This document shows, piece by piece, positions 1 through 6,182 of a stretch of 9,062 nt of DNA. Below the pieces are notes generated by a model. It worked only from the letters and a program-made list of their open reading frames with translations, was not told the DNA's origin and ran no database searches. This stretch comes from Candidatus Dormiibacterota bacterium. GTDB taxonomy: Bacteria; Chloroflexota; Dormibacteria; UBA8260; Bog-877. Location: assembly GCA_003133485.1 (NCBI GenBank), contig PKXR01000010.1:2930-11991 (forward strand). Direction: 5' to 3'. A program made the translations under genes and the position numbers. The stretch's first letter is position 1, and every line of letters starts with the position of its first letter.

Positions 1-107
1 CCTCGGCTAGCCGGGTGTTGAGATGCTAGGGCTGCCTCATGCCGCCCCAACGAGCCCCAGAAAGCCCTGAGATCGTCGCCAAGACTGTATCCACTCGGCA
101 GCGGGCC

Positions 108-1397
108 ATGCCAAAAGAAAAAAACTGAAGAAGGGGAGGGGTACGGCGCGGCCATATGGCACTGGATCGTATCTGTTCTACGAGAACAACAGGCGGTACA
201 AGGCCCGCTTCTTCCTTCCGAACGGGATGGCGGTCTACCACTGGGCTGCTACCGCCAGCGAGGCGGACGCTTGGCTCGACGAACAAGTGGCCATCGTCAG
301 GCAAGGCAAACTTCCGATTTCGGGGAAGTCCGTGACCGTAACCGACTTCGTGGAACGCCGGCTCCAGAATATCTCGACCGAGGCGGCCCGAGGAAAGATC
401 TCCTCGCCTGGCCCGAACACGATGGAGGGCAATCGCTAAAAGGTCCGCAACTACCTGGTCAGGCCCTACTGGCGCTTCAAGATGGCCGAGTTGGAGATAG
501 AGAACATATCGATGCTCTCTATTCCTGGCTTCGAGCCGGGCAGACCCTCCCCAACCGGCTAGGAGTTGAGGTTGGAGTTCAGCACGCGCGCAAGCCACTT
601 AAAGCTCAGGGTATCCGCCACTTTCATGATCTACTACCTCACCTTTTCGATGATGCGGAGTTCGAGAACATAATTCAGGAGACCCCAATGCCCCGGCGCA
701 AGCCCGGCATACCCGAGGAAGAGGCCTTCGTAGGGGTGGCCCTGGAGCCCTTCGAACTGTGGCGGGTACTAGAAGAAGCCGGCCAAGCGCGATAATGGCG
801 CTGCGGTCGTCACTGAGGCCCTATTGGGCTGTCGGCGAGGGGAGATGTTGGGGCTTCGGTGGGAGGCCGTGCGTCTGAACGACGATGTGCCTTGGTAGGT
901 GTTGAGGAGTTCGGTGCAGCGGGTGAAAGGTAACCAGTTGCAGGCTTTGCGGGTGATGACCGTCAAGTCCCTTCGGCCTGTAGCAATCAGCCAAGCCCTG
1001 GTTGATGCGTTGAGGGCGCACCAGAAAAGCCCGTGGACTGGCAGTGAGTGGGTCTTCGCGAGCCCAAAGCTTATTGGCAGGGGAATGTCCCCTGAATACT
1101 TTCATCGCAACGTCTGGAGCCCTATCCGAGACGCTGCCGGCGTTGTCTGCCGGCCCCATGACCGTCCGAGTCACCTTGCGAACACTGACCCACCTCGAGG
1201 GAGTTCCAGAGGGCATCAGTATGGGGTTCTTTGGCTGGACTCGGGAGTCCACCGCTGAGCACTACACCCAGTTGAAGAAGGTAGCTGAGCAGACTGTGCC
1301 AATGGCTAAATCTATTGACAAGATACTGGGGCTGGCCACTCCACTTTTTCAAAAGCAGAGTGGCCAGCCGACCGACGGTGGCGAAGCCGAGCCTTAG
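108..1397 (+). pseudogene. Degraded tyrosine-recombinase (phage/ICE-type) integrase
   Basis: The remains of a site-specific tyrosine integrase can be read in pieces. ATG at 108 starts a lysine-rich leader; after the A7 run at 118-124 the frame shifts and continues with GTGSYLFYENNRRYKARF, an arm-type DNA-binding domain, ending at a stop near 439. The frame then changes for NYLVRPYWRFKMAELEIENI (core-binding domain, about 450-510) and again for a stretch to about 790. It changes again for the catalytic part: GCRRGEMLGLRW holds the first catalytic Arg, followed by an in-frame TAG at 896-898. A last shift near 1165-1195 joins CRPHD to GVPEGISMGFFGWTRESTAEHYTQL, where the Tyr of HYTQL is the expected nucleophile and Trp stands where many integrases have the second His. 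About five shifts plus a stop make a working product unlikely. It may mark the edge of an old integrated element. No attachment site or tRNA was recognised beside it. Confidence 0.85.
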
Positions 1398-1753
1398 GCT
1401 GCGATAGGGAGCAGCTGACGCTGCACCTGCTTGTCGATCAGGCGATCAATATAACCATCCAAGAGTTCGATGGGGTAGCGCTTATCACTCCCATCGCTCA
1501 AGCGGACATATGCGATCTGAGGTTTAATCCTTGGGCTAAGCTTGTCCAGGGTTCTAACCGGAATACCCAAGTAGCGAGCCGCTTCTTCACGGGTGAGGAG
1601 CCTCGTTCGCTGCCAGGCGACCGCCTTGGTGCCCCCGGCCTGTGCTCGATCCCCTCGGCGTGGAGCAGGCGGTCCGGCACCGCCTATGGACGGCGCGCCT
1701 GTAGGACCACCTCCAGCGAGGTCACCAATTCTCTCTTCGGACACGCGATGCAC
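1394..1753 (-). CDS. Small helix-turn-helix protein, excisionase-like
   Basis: This encodes a predicted 119-residue DNA-binding protein. Residues 52-72 (LLTREEAARYLGIPVRTLDKL) match the MerR/excisionase-type helix-turn-helix that opens many phage and ICE Xis proteins. It is followed by a strand-like wing (YVRLSDGSDKRYPIELLDGY) and a short basic C-terminal helix. Residues 10-45 are rich in Gly, Ala and Pro and look unstructured, so the true start may lie inside the stretch given; the GTG at 1753 and another at 1744 both lack a clear ribosome binding site. It faces the integrase relic tail to tail, with the two ends overlapping by a few bases. Xis genes more usually lie upstream of int in the same direction, so the arrangement is unusual. 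The frame is intact, unlike the integrase. It could instead be a plain transcriptional regulator of the element. Confidence 0.6.
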   Translation of the reverse strand: MHRVSEERIGDLAGGGPTGAPSIGGAGPPAPRRGDRAQAGGTKAVAWQRTRLLTREEAARYLGIPVRTLDKLSPRIKPQIAYVRLSDGSDKRYPIELLDGYIDRLIDKQVQRQLLPIAA

Positions 1754-2017
1754 GTTGTATTCGGGCTAGGTCTCGGACTCTCGAGAGCTGAAAACGGTGG
1801 CCCGGAGAGGTGCACCGCTTGAGCGCGAGAGACGCCACAGCAGACCGCCGACCAATCATTCTCACTGCCTTCGAGCCGTCGGCGCTGGAATAGGTCGCCG
1901 AGGCAGTACCTGTAGCGGCAGCCGAGCGGGCGCACCGCTCAGGTCGAGCGGAAACGCGGACGACACGCTGGAATCTCTGCCACTGCGGTGGTCTGTATTC
2001 ACCATCTGCGGCGGGAC
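1754..2017. other. Gap with no supported gene
   Basis: These bases separate the mobile-element relic from the mmsA stop codon. Open frames here are low-complexity Arg/Ser/Gly-rich readings without recognisable motifs. A 10-base palindrome CTCTCGAGAG lies at 1778-1787, and a weak CCAC/GTGG stem at 1980-1991 lies just past the mmsA end. Neither has a T-tract, so no terminator is called. Confidence 0.5.
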
Positions 2018-3571
2018 TCATCTCGTCTGGGGAAATCCGAGATCGATCTGACTCGAGCTGGGTTCGGGCCAGCGGCTCGTGACCACCTTCGTCCGCGTGT
2101 AGAAGCTGATTCCATGCGGTCCGTAGATGTGAGCGTCGCCGAAGAGTGACTGCTTCCATCCTCCGAAGGAGTAGTAACCTACTGGCACTGGTATGGGAAC
2201 GTTGACACCAACCATTCCTACTTGGACATTCCGTGAGAATAGCCGCGCCACGCGGCCGTCTCTAGTAAAGATGGCTGCCCCGTTACCGTAAGGATTCCCA
2301 TTTACTACCGTCAGGGCTTCTTCGTAGCTGGAGGTTCGCACGACACACAGTATCGGGCCGAAGATCTCATCCTCATAAACCTGCATGCCCGGCGTGACGT
2401 GGTCTAGGAGTGAGGCTCCAAGAAAGAAGCCGGGAGAATTAAATGCTGGCTGTCGGCCATCAACCACAACTTCCGCTCCCTCCGACTTCCCGCTTTCGAT
2501 ATACGACGCGACCTTGGTCCGGTGTTCCTGGCTTATCAGCGGACCCATTTCGGAAGACTCCAGCTCGCCGGGCCCAATACGAAGTTGGCCTATACGATCG
2601 GCAATAGCTTCGACCAACTGGTCTCCGATTGCGCCAACGGCGACGACTACCGACACTGCCATGCAGCGTTCTCCGGCGGATCCGTACGCTGCCGATACTG
2701 CTGCATCGGCCGCAGCTCCGAGATCCGCGTCTGGCATGACGACCATGTGGTTCTTGGCGCCCCCTAGCGCCTGAACTCGCTTACCATAGGTGGCCGCCTG
2801 CCGGTAGATCTCCCGGGCCACCGGAGTGGACCCTACAAAGCTCACGGCATCCACGTCAGGATGTTCAAGCAACCGCTCGACTGCCAGACGATCTCCCTGC
2901 ACTACGTTGAGAACGCCAGGCGGTAGACCGGCGTCAAGGAAGATCTCAGCAAGCATGATCGAGGCGCTCGGGTCTTTCTCGCTTGGCTTTAGAACAAAGC
3001 TGTTTCCGCAGGCGATAGCGTTTGCTAGCATCCATAGCGGCACCATGACCGGGAAATTGAAGGGAGTGATGCCGACGGCAACTCCCACCGGCTGCGGCAA
3101 TTCATGCACATCTACGCCCGTGGACGCGTCTTCGGTATGGCCGCCCGTGAGTGACGTCGCGATGCCGCACGCATACTCAACGTTCTCGAGTCCGCGGGCC
3201 ACCTCACCGAGAGCATCGGCCAGCACCTTGCCATGCTCGCGGGTGATAATGGCGGCCAAGTCCCCGCGATGCTGATGAAGAAGCTCCCGCGCAGCGAACA
3301 GGACCTCGGTACGGCGGGATAGACTGTAATTGCTCCAGCCTAGCTGCGCGACCTTGGCCGAGTCCACGGCGGTGTCGACTTCATCTTCACTCGCGAGGGC
3401 AACGCGTGCCTCGAGTATCCCTCGCGCCGGGTTGAACACGCGCCCCTCCCGGCCGGAGACGCCCATTCGCCGCTCGCCTGCGATGAAATGGGGGATCACC
3501 CGATCGGGTAGATCCCGCTTATTGACCGCGGAGTCCGGCGCACTCTCGTGGGACGGCGCGACGGGGGTCAA
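2018..3571 (-). CDS. mmsA: CoA-acylating methylmalonate-semialdehyde dehydrogenase (MmsA/IolA family)
   Basis: In this family the enzyme oxidises malonate semialdehyde or methylmalonate semialdehyde with NAD+ and CoA, losing CO2 and giving acetyl-CoA or propionyl-CoA in the cytoplasm. The 517-residue frame carries the family marks in order: IPHFIAGERR (25-35), ITPFNFPVMVPLWM with the oxyanion Asn (168-181), FVLKPSEKDPSA (192-203), VGSTPVA (246-252), ALGGAKNH (268-275), GSAGERCMA with catalytic Cys303 (297-305), EIFGPIL, NPYGNGAAIFTRDG, GVNVPIPVPVGYYSFGGWK and YTRTKVVTSRWP near the end. Ala replaces the Glu that precedes LGG in hydrolysing aldehyde dehydrogenases, as expected for a CoA-acylating member. 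The start is uncertain. The frame opens at TTG 3571 without a good ribosome site. A GTG at 3499 would begin exactly at the IPHF segment where relatives often start. A strong GGAGG/ATG at 3597 lies in another frame. Length is slightly above the usual 490-500. It stands divergent from the transketolase operon. Confidence 0.93.
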   Translation of the reverse strand: MTPVAPSHESAPDSAVNKRDLPDRVIPHFIAGERRMGVSGREGRVFNPARGILEARVALASEDEVDTAVDSAKVAQLGWSNYSLSRRTEVLFAARELLHQHRGDLAAIITREHGKVLADALGEVARGLENVEYACGIATSLTGGHTEDASTGVDVHELPQPVGVAVGITPFNFPVMVPLWMLANAIACGNSFVLKPSEKDPSASIMLAEIFLDAGLPPGVLNVVQGDRLAVERLLEHPDVDAVSFVGSTPVAREIYRQAATYGKRVQALGGAKNHMVVMPDADLGAAADAAVSAAYGSAGERCMAVSVVVAVGAIGDQLVEAIADRIGQLRIGPGELESSEMGPLISQEHRTKVASYIESGKSEGAEVVVDGRQPAFNSPGFFLGASLLDHVTPGMQVYEDEIFGPILCVVRTSSYEEALTVVNGNPYGNGAAIFTRDGRVARLFSRNVQVGMVGVNVPIPVPVGYYSFGGWKQSLFGDAHIYGPHGISFYTRTKVVTSRWPEPSSSQIDLGFPQTR

Positions 3572-3597
3572 TTCGGGCCCCCGGGATTCCCTTTCAT
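3568..3597 (-). other. Nine-codon leader frame, or frameshifted 5' end of mmsA
   Basis: On the - strand GGAGG (3610-3606) stands 8 bases before an ATG at 3597, the best translation start near mmsA. The frame reads MKGNPGGPN and stops at TGA 3570-3568. That stop overlaps the TTG that opens the mmsA frame, as TTGA. One extra base in the run of five identical bases at 3578-3582 would instead join this ATG in frame to mmsA. Either a coupling leader peptide or a one-base deletion (natural or sequencing) would explain the layout. Confidence 0.5.
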
Positions 3598-4193
3598 CCT
3601 ATCTACCTCCAACTGGCAAATATCCAACTCCGAAGGAGCAGGCTCCCTCTCGGACCCTTCCTGGCGTTTTCAGAATCCTGCCAGCCGGTCCGCCGCAATC
3701 GTGTCGGACTCAGGGCCACATACATAAGAGGAACGTTCACCGATTTCGGTGGGACGCGATCAATCTCCGCCGCCTTGCAGGCCTGTCCGCGTCCGGTGAT
3801 GGCCCACTCGCAGCTCAGCGATCGTTCCACCCTGGCGGGGGGAAGGCCGGCGGCCTCACAAGGCGACAGCAGGCCGAGCCGTAGGCTCCCAGAGCGCCGA
3901 TGGCGGCAGGGCCCTGGTGGACGAGGTGGTAGAAACGCTACAGTTGAGGCACCTTGGCCGGTCGATCCGGCGACAGGCGAAGAGAGTGAGCATGGGCGGG
4001 GCTGGCTCCGCGAGGTCATCGTGCAGGTACCGGAGTCTGGGGTGGTGGCCGGGGACCCATCCCGCTCAGCCGCTGAGTGGGAGGAACTAGCTTCGGACTT
4101 CTTCCGGGATCGCGCGGTGGAGGAGACGCGGCATTGTGCAGAATGACCACGCCGAGATCGTGGGCGGGCTGGGACCCGAGCGCTCGGGACTCC
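3598..4193. other. Long divergent intergenic region, no convincing gene
   Basis: About 600 bases separate the 5' ends of mmsA and the transketolase operon. Both strands have open frames here: 217 codons on the - strand (3603-4256) and 123 on the + strand (3775-4146). Both read as Arg, Ser, Pro and Gly-rich low-complexity protein with no motif or domain, as expected of chance frames in high-GC DNA. The last 40 codons of the + strand frame look more protein-like (VPESGVV...EWEELASDFFRD), so a decayed gene remnant is possible. A candidate regulatory site at 3731-3751 and a short AGGCC/GGCCT stem at 3844-3856 are the only structures seen. Confidence 0.5.
3731..3751. promoter_or_regulatory. Possible second LacI-type operator half upstream of mmsA
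   Basis: GAACGTTC (3731-3738) is a perfect 8-base palindrome sharing the AACGTT core of the strong palindrome at 4229-4244. It runs into CACCGA-TT-TCGGTG (3738-3751), a second inverted repeat made of the same ACCGA and TCGGT elements. Read as AACGTT-c-ACCGA, it matches the right half of the strong site with one inserted base. It lies about 135 bases upstream of the ATG at 3597, so it could bring mmsA under the same regulator. This rests on short matches only. Confidence 0.3.
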
Positions 4194-4223
4194 TTGACAG
4201 AGACGCCGGGAGTGAAATACCAT
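4194..4223 (+). promoter_or_regulatory. Sigma-70-type promoter of the transketolase operon
   Basis: TTGACA at 4194-4199 matches the -35 consensus in all six bases. TACCAT at 4218-4223 matches the -10 consensus in four of six, with an 18-base spacer. Transcription would start near 4230, inside the palindrome at 4229-4244. The position just ahead of the operon and under a palindromic operator supports the call. The -10 element is imperfect and no mapping is available. Confidence 0.6.
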
Positions 4224-4228
4224 GACGG

Positions 4229-4244
4229 TCGGTAACGTTACCGA
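4229..4244. promoter_or_regulatory. LacI-family operator palindrome over the transcription start
   Basis: TCGGTAACGTTACCGA is a perfect 16-base palindrome centred on a CG step, the usual form of LacI/GalR/CcpA-family operators, whose hinge helices insert at a central CpG. It begins 5 bases after the predicted -10 element and covers the expected start of transcription, a position where a bound repressor blocks RNA polymerase. A LacI-family gene lies about 3.8 kb downstream at 8072, so it is the natural candidate ligand-responsive repressor. Binding is inferred. Confidence 0.7.
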
Positions 4245-4276
4245 AACCGTAGCCAAGGTGTCAAGGGACGCCGTCG

Positions 4277-4281
4277 AGGAG
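4277..4281 (+). promoter_or_regulatory. Ribosome binding site AGGAG deciding the transketolase start
   Basis: AGGAG ends 8 bases before the ATT at 4290, the normal distance for initiation. No comparable site precedes the GTG at 4383. AGGA can pair with TCCT at 4285-4288 across a GACC loop, so the site may be partly masked, though a four-pair stem is weak. Confidence 0.5.
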
Positions 4282-4289
4282 ACCTCCTA

Positions 4290-5162
4290 ATTAGCAGGGA
4301 AGCATCGCCGCAAGTTGGCCCGGATACGATCGCTCAACTCCGGGAAATCGCCCGTCAAATTAGAATCGAAGCGATCCGCTCAGTGGTTCAAGCCAATGGC
4401 GGCCACCTAGGCGGGCCGCTCTCCGCCGCAGAGATCCTTTCGGTGTTGTACTTCCACGAAATGCAGATTCGGCCAAAGGAAGCGCAATGGCCAGAGCGTG
4501 ACCGATTTGTTCTATCGAAGGGCCACTCATCGATCGCGCTGTACGCGGTTCTAGCTCTCCGTGGCTACTTTCCATTGGATGAATTGAAGACCTTCGATGC
4601 CATTAACTCCCGCTTACAGGGGCATCCCGACATGACGAAACTGCCGGGAGTGGACATGTCTACCGGCTCACTAGGAGTGGGAATATCTGCGGCAGTCGGG
4701 ATGGCGCTAGGCGCTAAACGTCTGGCGCGAGAGAGTCGCGTGTACGTTCTCGTCGGTGACGGAGAGTGCCAAGAGGGGCAAGTATGGGAAGCAGCGTACG
4801 TGGCGGAACGCTACGGTCTCGACAATCTACTTGCAATAGTGGATGCCAACGGGCTCGGACAGTACGGCCCAGCGGCCCCTACACCCGGTGAGCGACTCGC
4901 TCCTTGGCACACGGGCGAACTTGCACGACGCTGGCTATCTTGCGGCTGGCACGTTGTGGAAGCAGACGGCCATGACCCAGAATCGCTGCTGTCATCATTC
5001 CATAAAGCTCGCAATGTCGTGGGTCGGCCGAGCATAGTCATCGCAAACACGACGAAGGGGAAGGGAGTGTCGTTTATGGAAGGACAGTGGCGTTGGCACT
5101 CGAGAGTGCCAACGCCCGAGGAATTGAAGCAAGCACTCGAAGAACTTGCCGAGGTCCGATGA
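4290..5162 (+). CDS. Transketolase, N-terminal (TPP-binding) subunit of a split enzyme
   Basis: This is the pyrophosphate-binding half of a two-chain transketolase, which moves a two-carbon ketol unit between sugar phosphates using thiamine diphosphate. Counting from ATT 4290 (290 residues), it has the first helix QLREIARQIRIEAIRSVV, then GGHLGGPLSAAEILSVLYF with the substrate-site His39, LSKGHSS (His79), MSTGSLGVG, and the TPP motif GDGECQEGQVWEAA starting at 156 with VDANG about 30 residues later. The end (GKGVSFMEGQWRWHSRVPTPEEL) is also typical. The GTG at 4383 is the first ordinary start codon, but it would remove the conserved first helix and leave the GGH motif only six residues from the start. 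ATT at 4290 has a good AGGAG, so I prefer it; an indel restoring an upstream ATG is the alternative. It overlaps the next subunit by ATGA. Specific relatives include catabolic split transketolases such as apulose-phosphate or sulfosugar enzymes; the substrate here is unknown. Confidence 0.92.
   Translation: MSREASPQVGPDTIAQLREIARQIRIEAIRSVVQANGGHLGGPLSAAEILSVLYFHEMQIRPKEAQWPERDRFVLSKGHSSIALYAVLALRGYFPLDELKTFDAINSRLQGHPDMTKLPGVDMSTGSLGVGISAAVGMALGAKRLARESRVYVLVGDGECQEGQVWEAAYVAERYGLDNLLAIVDANGLGQYGPAAPTPGERLAPWHTGELARRWLSCGWHVVEADGHDPESLLSSFHKARNVVGRPSIVIANTTKGKGVSFMEGQWRWHSRVPTPEELKQALEELAEVR
5091..5114 (+). repeat. Perfect 10-base inverted repeat (hairpin) at the subunit junction
   Basis: CGTTGGCACT (5091-5100) and AGTGCCAACG (5105-5114) are exact reverse complements separated by CGAG. 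They would form a 10-pair stem with a four-base loop in the mRNA, 44 bases before the ATG of the second transketolase subunit. It lies inside the coding region of the first subunit, over the WRWHSRVPTP segment. No T-tract follows, so it is not an intrinsic terminator. It could affect mRNA decay or subunit ratio, or be chance. Confidence 0.8.
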
Positions 5163-6154
5163 ACACCCGACCGTCGCTAGAAGGGAGTCGCGTGGTCGGC
5201 CCGCCCCTACGCGAGATATTCGGACTAGCCGTCGTGGAGCTTGCCTCGAGCGACCCGAGAATACTGCTTCTAGACGCGGACGTAGGAAATTCCACGCGCG
5301 CCGACATCTTCGCCGAGGCATATCCCGAGCGATACTTGCCGATGGGTATCGCAGAGCAGAACATGATGGGCGTAGCGGCCGGCCTCACCACTATGGGCTT
5401 CCTACCATTTGCGACGACCTTCGCAGCGTTCGCAGCCAAGCGAGCACTCGATCAGATCCGTGTTCTCATCGCTCAGCCTCGGCTCCCAGTCAAGATCGCG
5501 GTCGGCTACACCGGGCTTCTCACCGGCATGACCGGCAAGACTCACCAAGTGGTTGAGGATGTCACGATCATGCGAGCAATGCCTAACATGGTCGTCTTGG
5601 ATCCCACTGACGCGGTGGAAATGCGCCAGGCGGTGAAGGCCGCTGCGGACACCGAGGGCCCGGTCTACCTGCGCGTATATCGCGAGGGTACGCCTACCAT
5701 ATTCGACGACACCTACCGCTTCCAGATTGGGCAGGCTCCACTACTGAGGGTTGGCCGAGACGTGGCGCTGATTTCGAGTGGCCCCCAAACGGGGCGGGTC
5801 CTCGCTGCCGCCGAGCTGCTGGCACAAAGTGATGTCGAAGCGCGAGTTGTGCATGTTCCAACGATCAAACCAATCGACGAAGCGGCCATTGTGGCGGCCG
5901 CGGACGCGACGGACTTCGTAATTACCGTTGAAGAGCACTCGATATTGGGGGGTCTCGGCGGGGCGGTAGCTGAGGTTTTAGGCGAGCAACGTCCGACGAG
6001 GCTTCACCGGCTCGGACTACGGGATGTTTACGCTGAGTCCGGCCCGAGCGAGGAGTTACTGGACAAGTACGAGCTGTCACCGCAGCGGGTAGCGGCAAGC
6101 GTACTCGCGATACTGGAGAAGCGTAGCGAGCGGACAGCTGCGGCGACCTTTTGA
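5159..6154 (+). CDS. Transketolase, C-terminal (Pyr and C-terminal domain) subunit of a split enzyme
   Basis: This is the second half of the split transketolase, 331 residues. It supplies the pyrimidine-binding domain and the C-terminal domain. LLLDADVGNSTRADIFAEAYPERY (37-60) leads to MGIAEQNMMGVAAGL, in which Glu66 is the catalytic Glu that activates the TPP aminopyrimidine. TGKTHQVVEDVTIMRAMPNM (126 on) and PVYLRVYREGTP follow, both usual in this half. The C-terminal domain has VALISSGPQT, VVHVPTIKPID and ITVEEHSILGGLGGAVAE. The ATG at 5159 is chosen over an upstream GTG-type opening at 5087 because it overlaps the previous stop as ATGA, has GAGG four bases upstream, and begins where relatives begin. 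The overlap implies translational coupling and equal production of the two chains. DXP synthase and pyruvate dehydrogenase beta share the fold, but the N-terminal partner fixes the assignment as transketolase-like. Confidence 0.93.
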   Translation: MNTRPSLEGSRVVGPPLREIFGLAVVELASSDPRILLLDADVGNSTRADIFAEAYPERYLPMGIAEQNMMGVAAGLTTMGFLPFATTFAAFAAKRALDQIRVLIAQPRLPVKIAVGYTGLLTGMTGKTHQVVEDVTIMRAMPNMVVLDPTDAVEMRQAVKAAADTEGPVYLRVYREGTPTIFDDTYRFQIGQAPLLRVGRDVALISSGPQTGRVLAAAELLAQSDVEARVVHVPTIKPIDEAAIVAAADATDFVITVEEHSILGGLGGAVAEVLGEQRPTRLHRLGLRDVYAESGPSEELLDKYELSPQRVAASVLAILEKRSERTAAATF

Positions 6155-6168
6155 CTACTGATCTAGCT

Positions 6169-6173
6169 GGAGG
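6169..6173 (+). promoter_or_regulatory. Ribosome binding site GGAGG for the cupin gene
   Basis: GGAGG lies 9 bases before the GTG at 6183 and supports that non-ATG start. It sits in the 28-base gap after the transketolase stop, so the cupin is read from the same message. Confidence 0.75.
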
Positions 6174-6182
6174 AAACTGAAG

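Larger units (their letters stand above)
4222..4290 (+). other. Possible 22-codon leader frame ending at the transketolase start
   Basis: An ATG at 4222 is preceded by GGGAG (4208-4212, 9 bases away). It opens a short frame (MTVGNVTET... to ...DAVEETS) that stops at TAA 4288-4290, touching the proposed ATT start of the next gene. This would suit translational coupling. Against it, the ATG lies inside the predicted -10 element and upstream of the predicted transcription start, so this promoter would not transcribe it. Confidence 0.2.

Noticed and set aside
26..598. A 190-codon - strand frame over the integrase relic
   Set aside because: It has no recognisable motif and runs opposite to the integrase segments, which have clear family signatures. 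It is a high-GC shadow frame.
2385..3275. Several + strand frames of 80-150 codons within mmsA
   Set aside because: They are antisense to a gene with full family motifs and have low-complexity Ser/Thr/Pro composition.
3603..4256. A 217-codon - strand frame between mmsA and the transketolase operon
   Set aside because: It is Ser, Arg and Pro-rich without a domain, and it runs through the promoter and operator of the + strand operon. Chance is the simpler reading.
5091..5114. The 10-pair hairpin as an intrinsic terminator
   Set aside because: No T-run follows, and it lies inside a coding region with the partner subunit starting 44 bases later, so termination here would make no sense.
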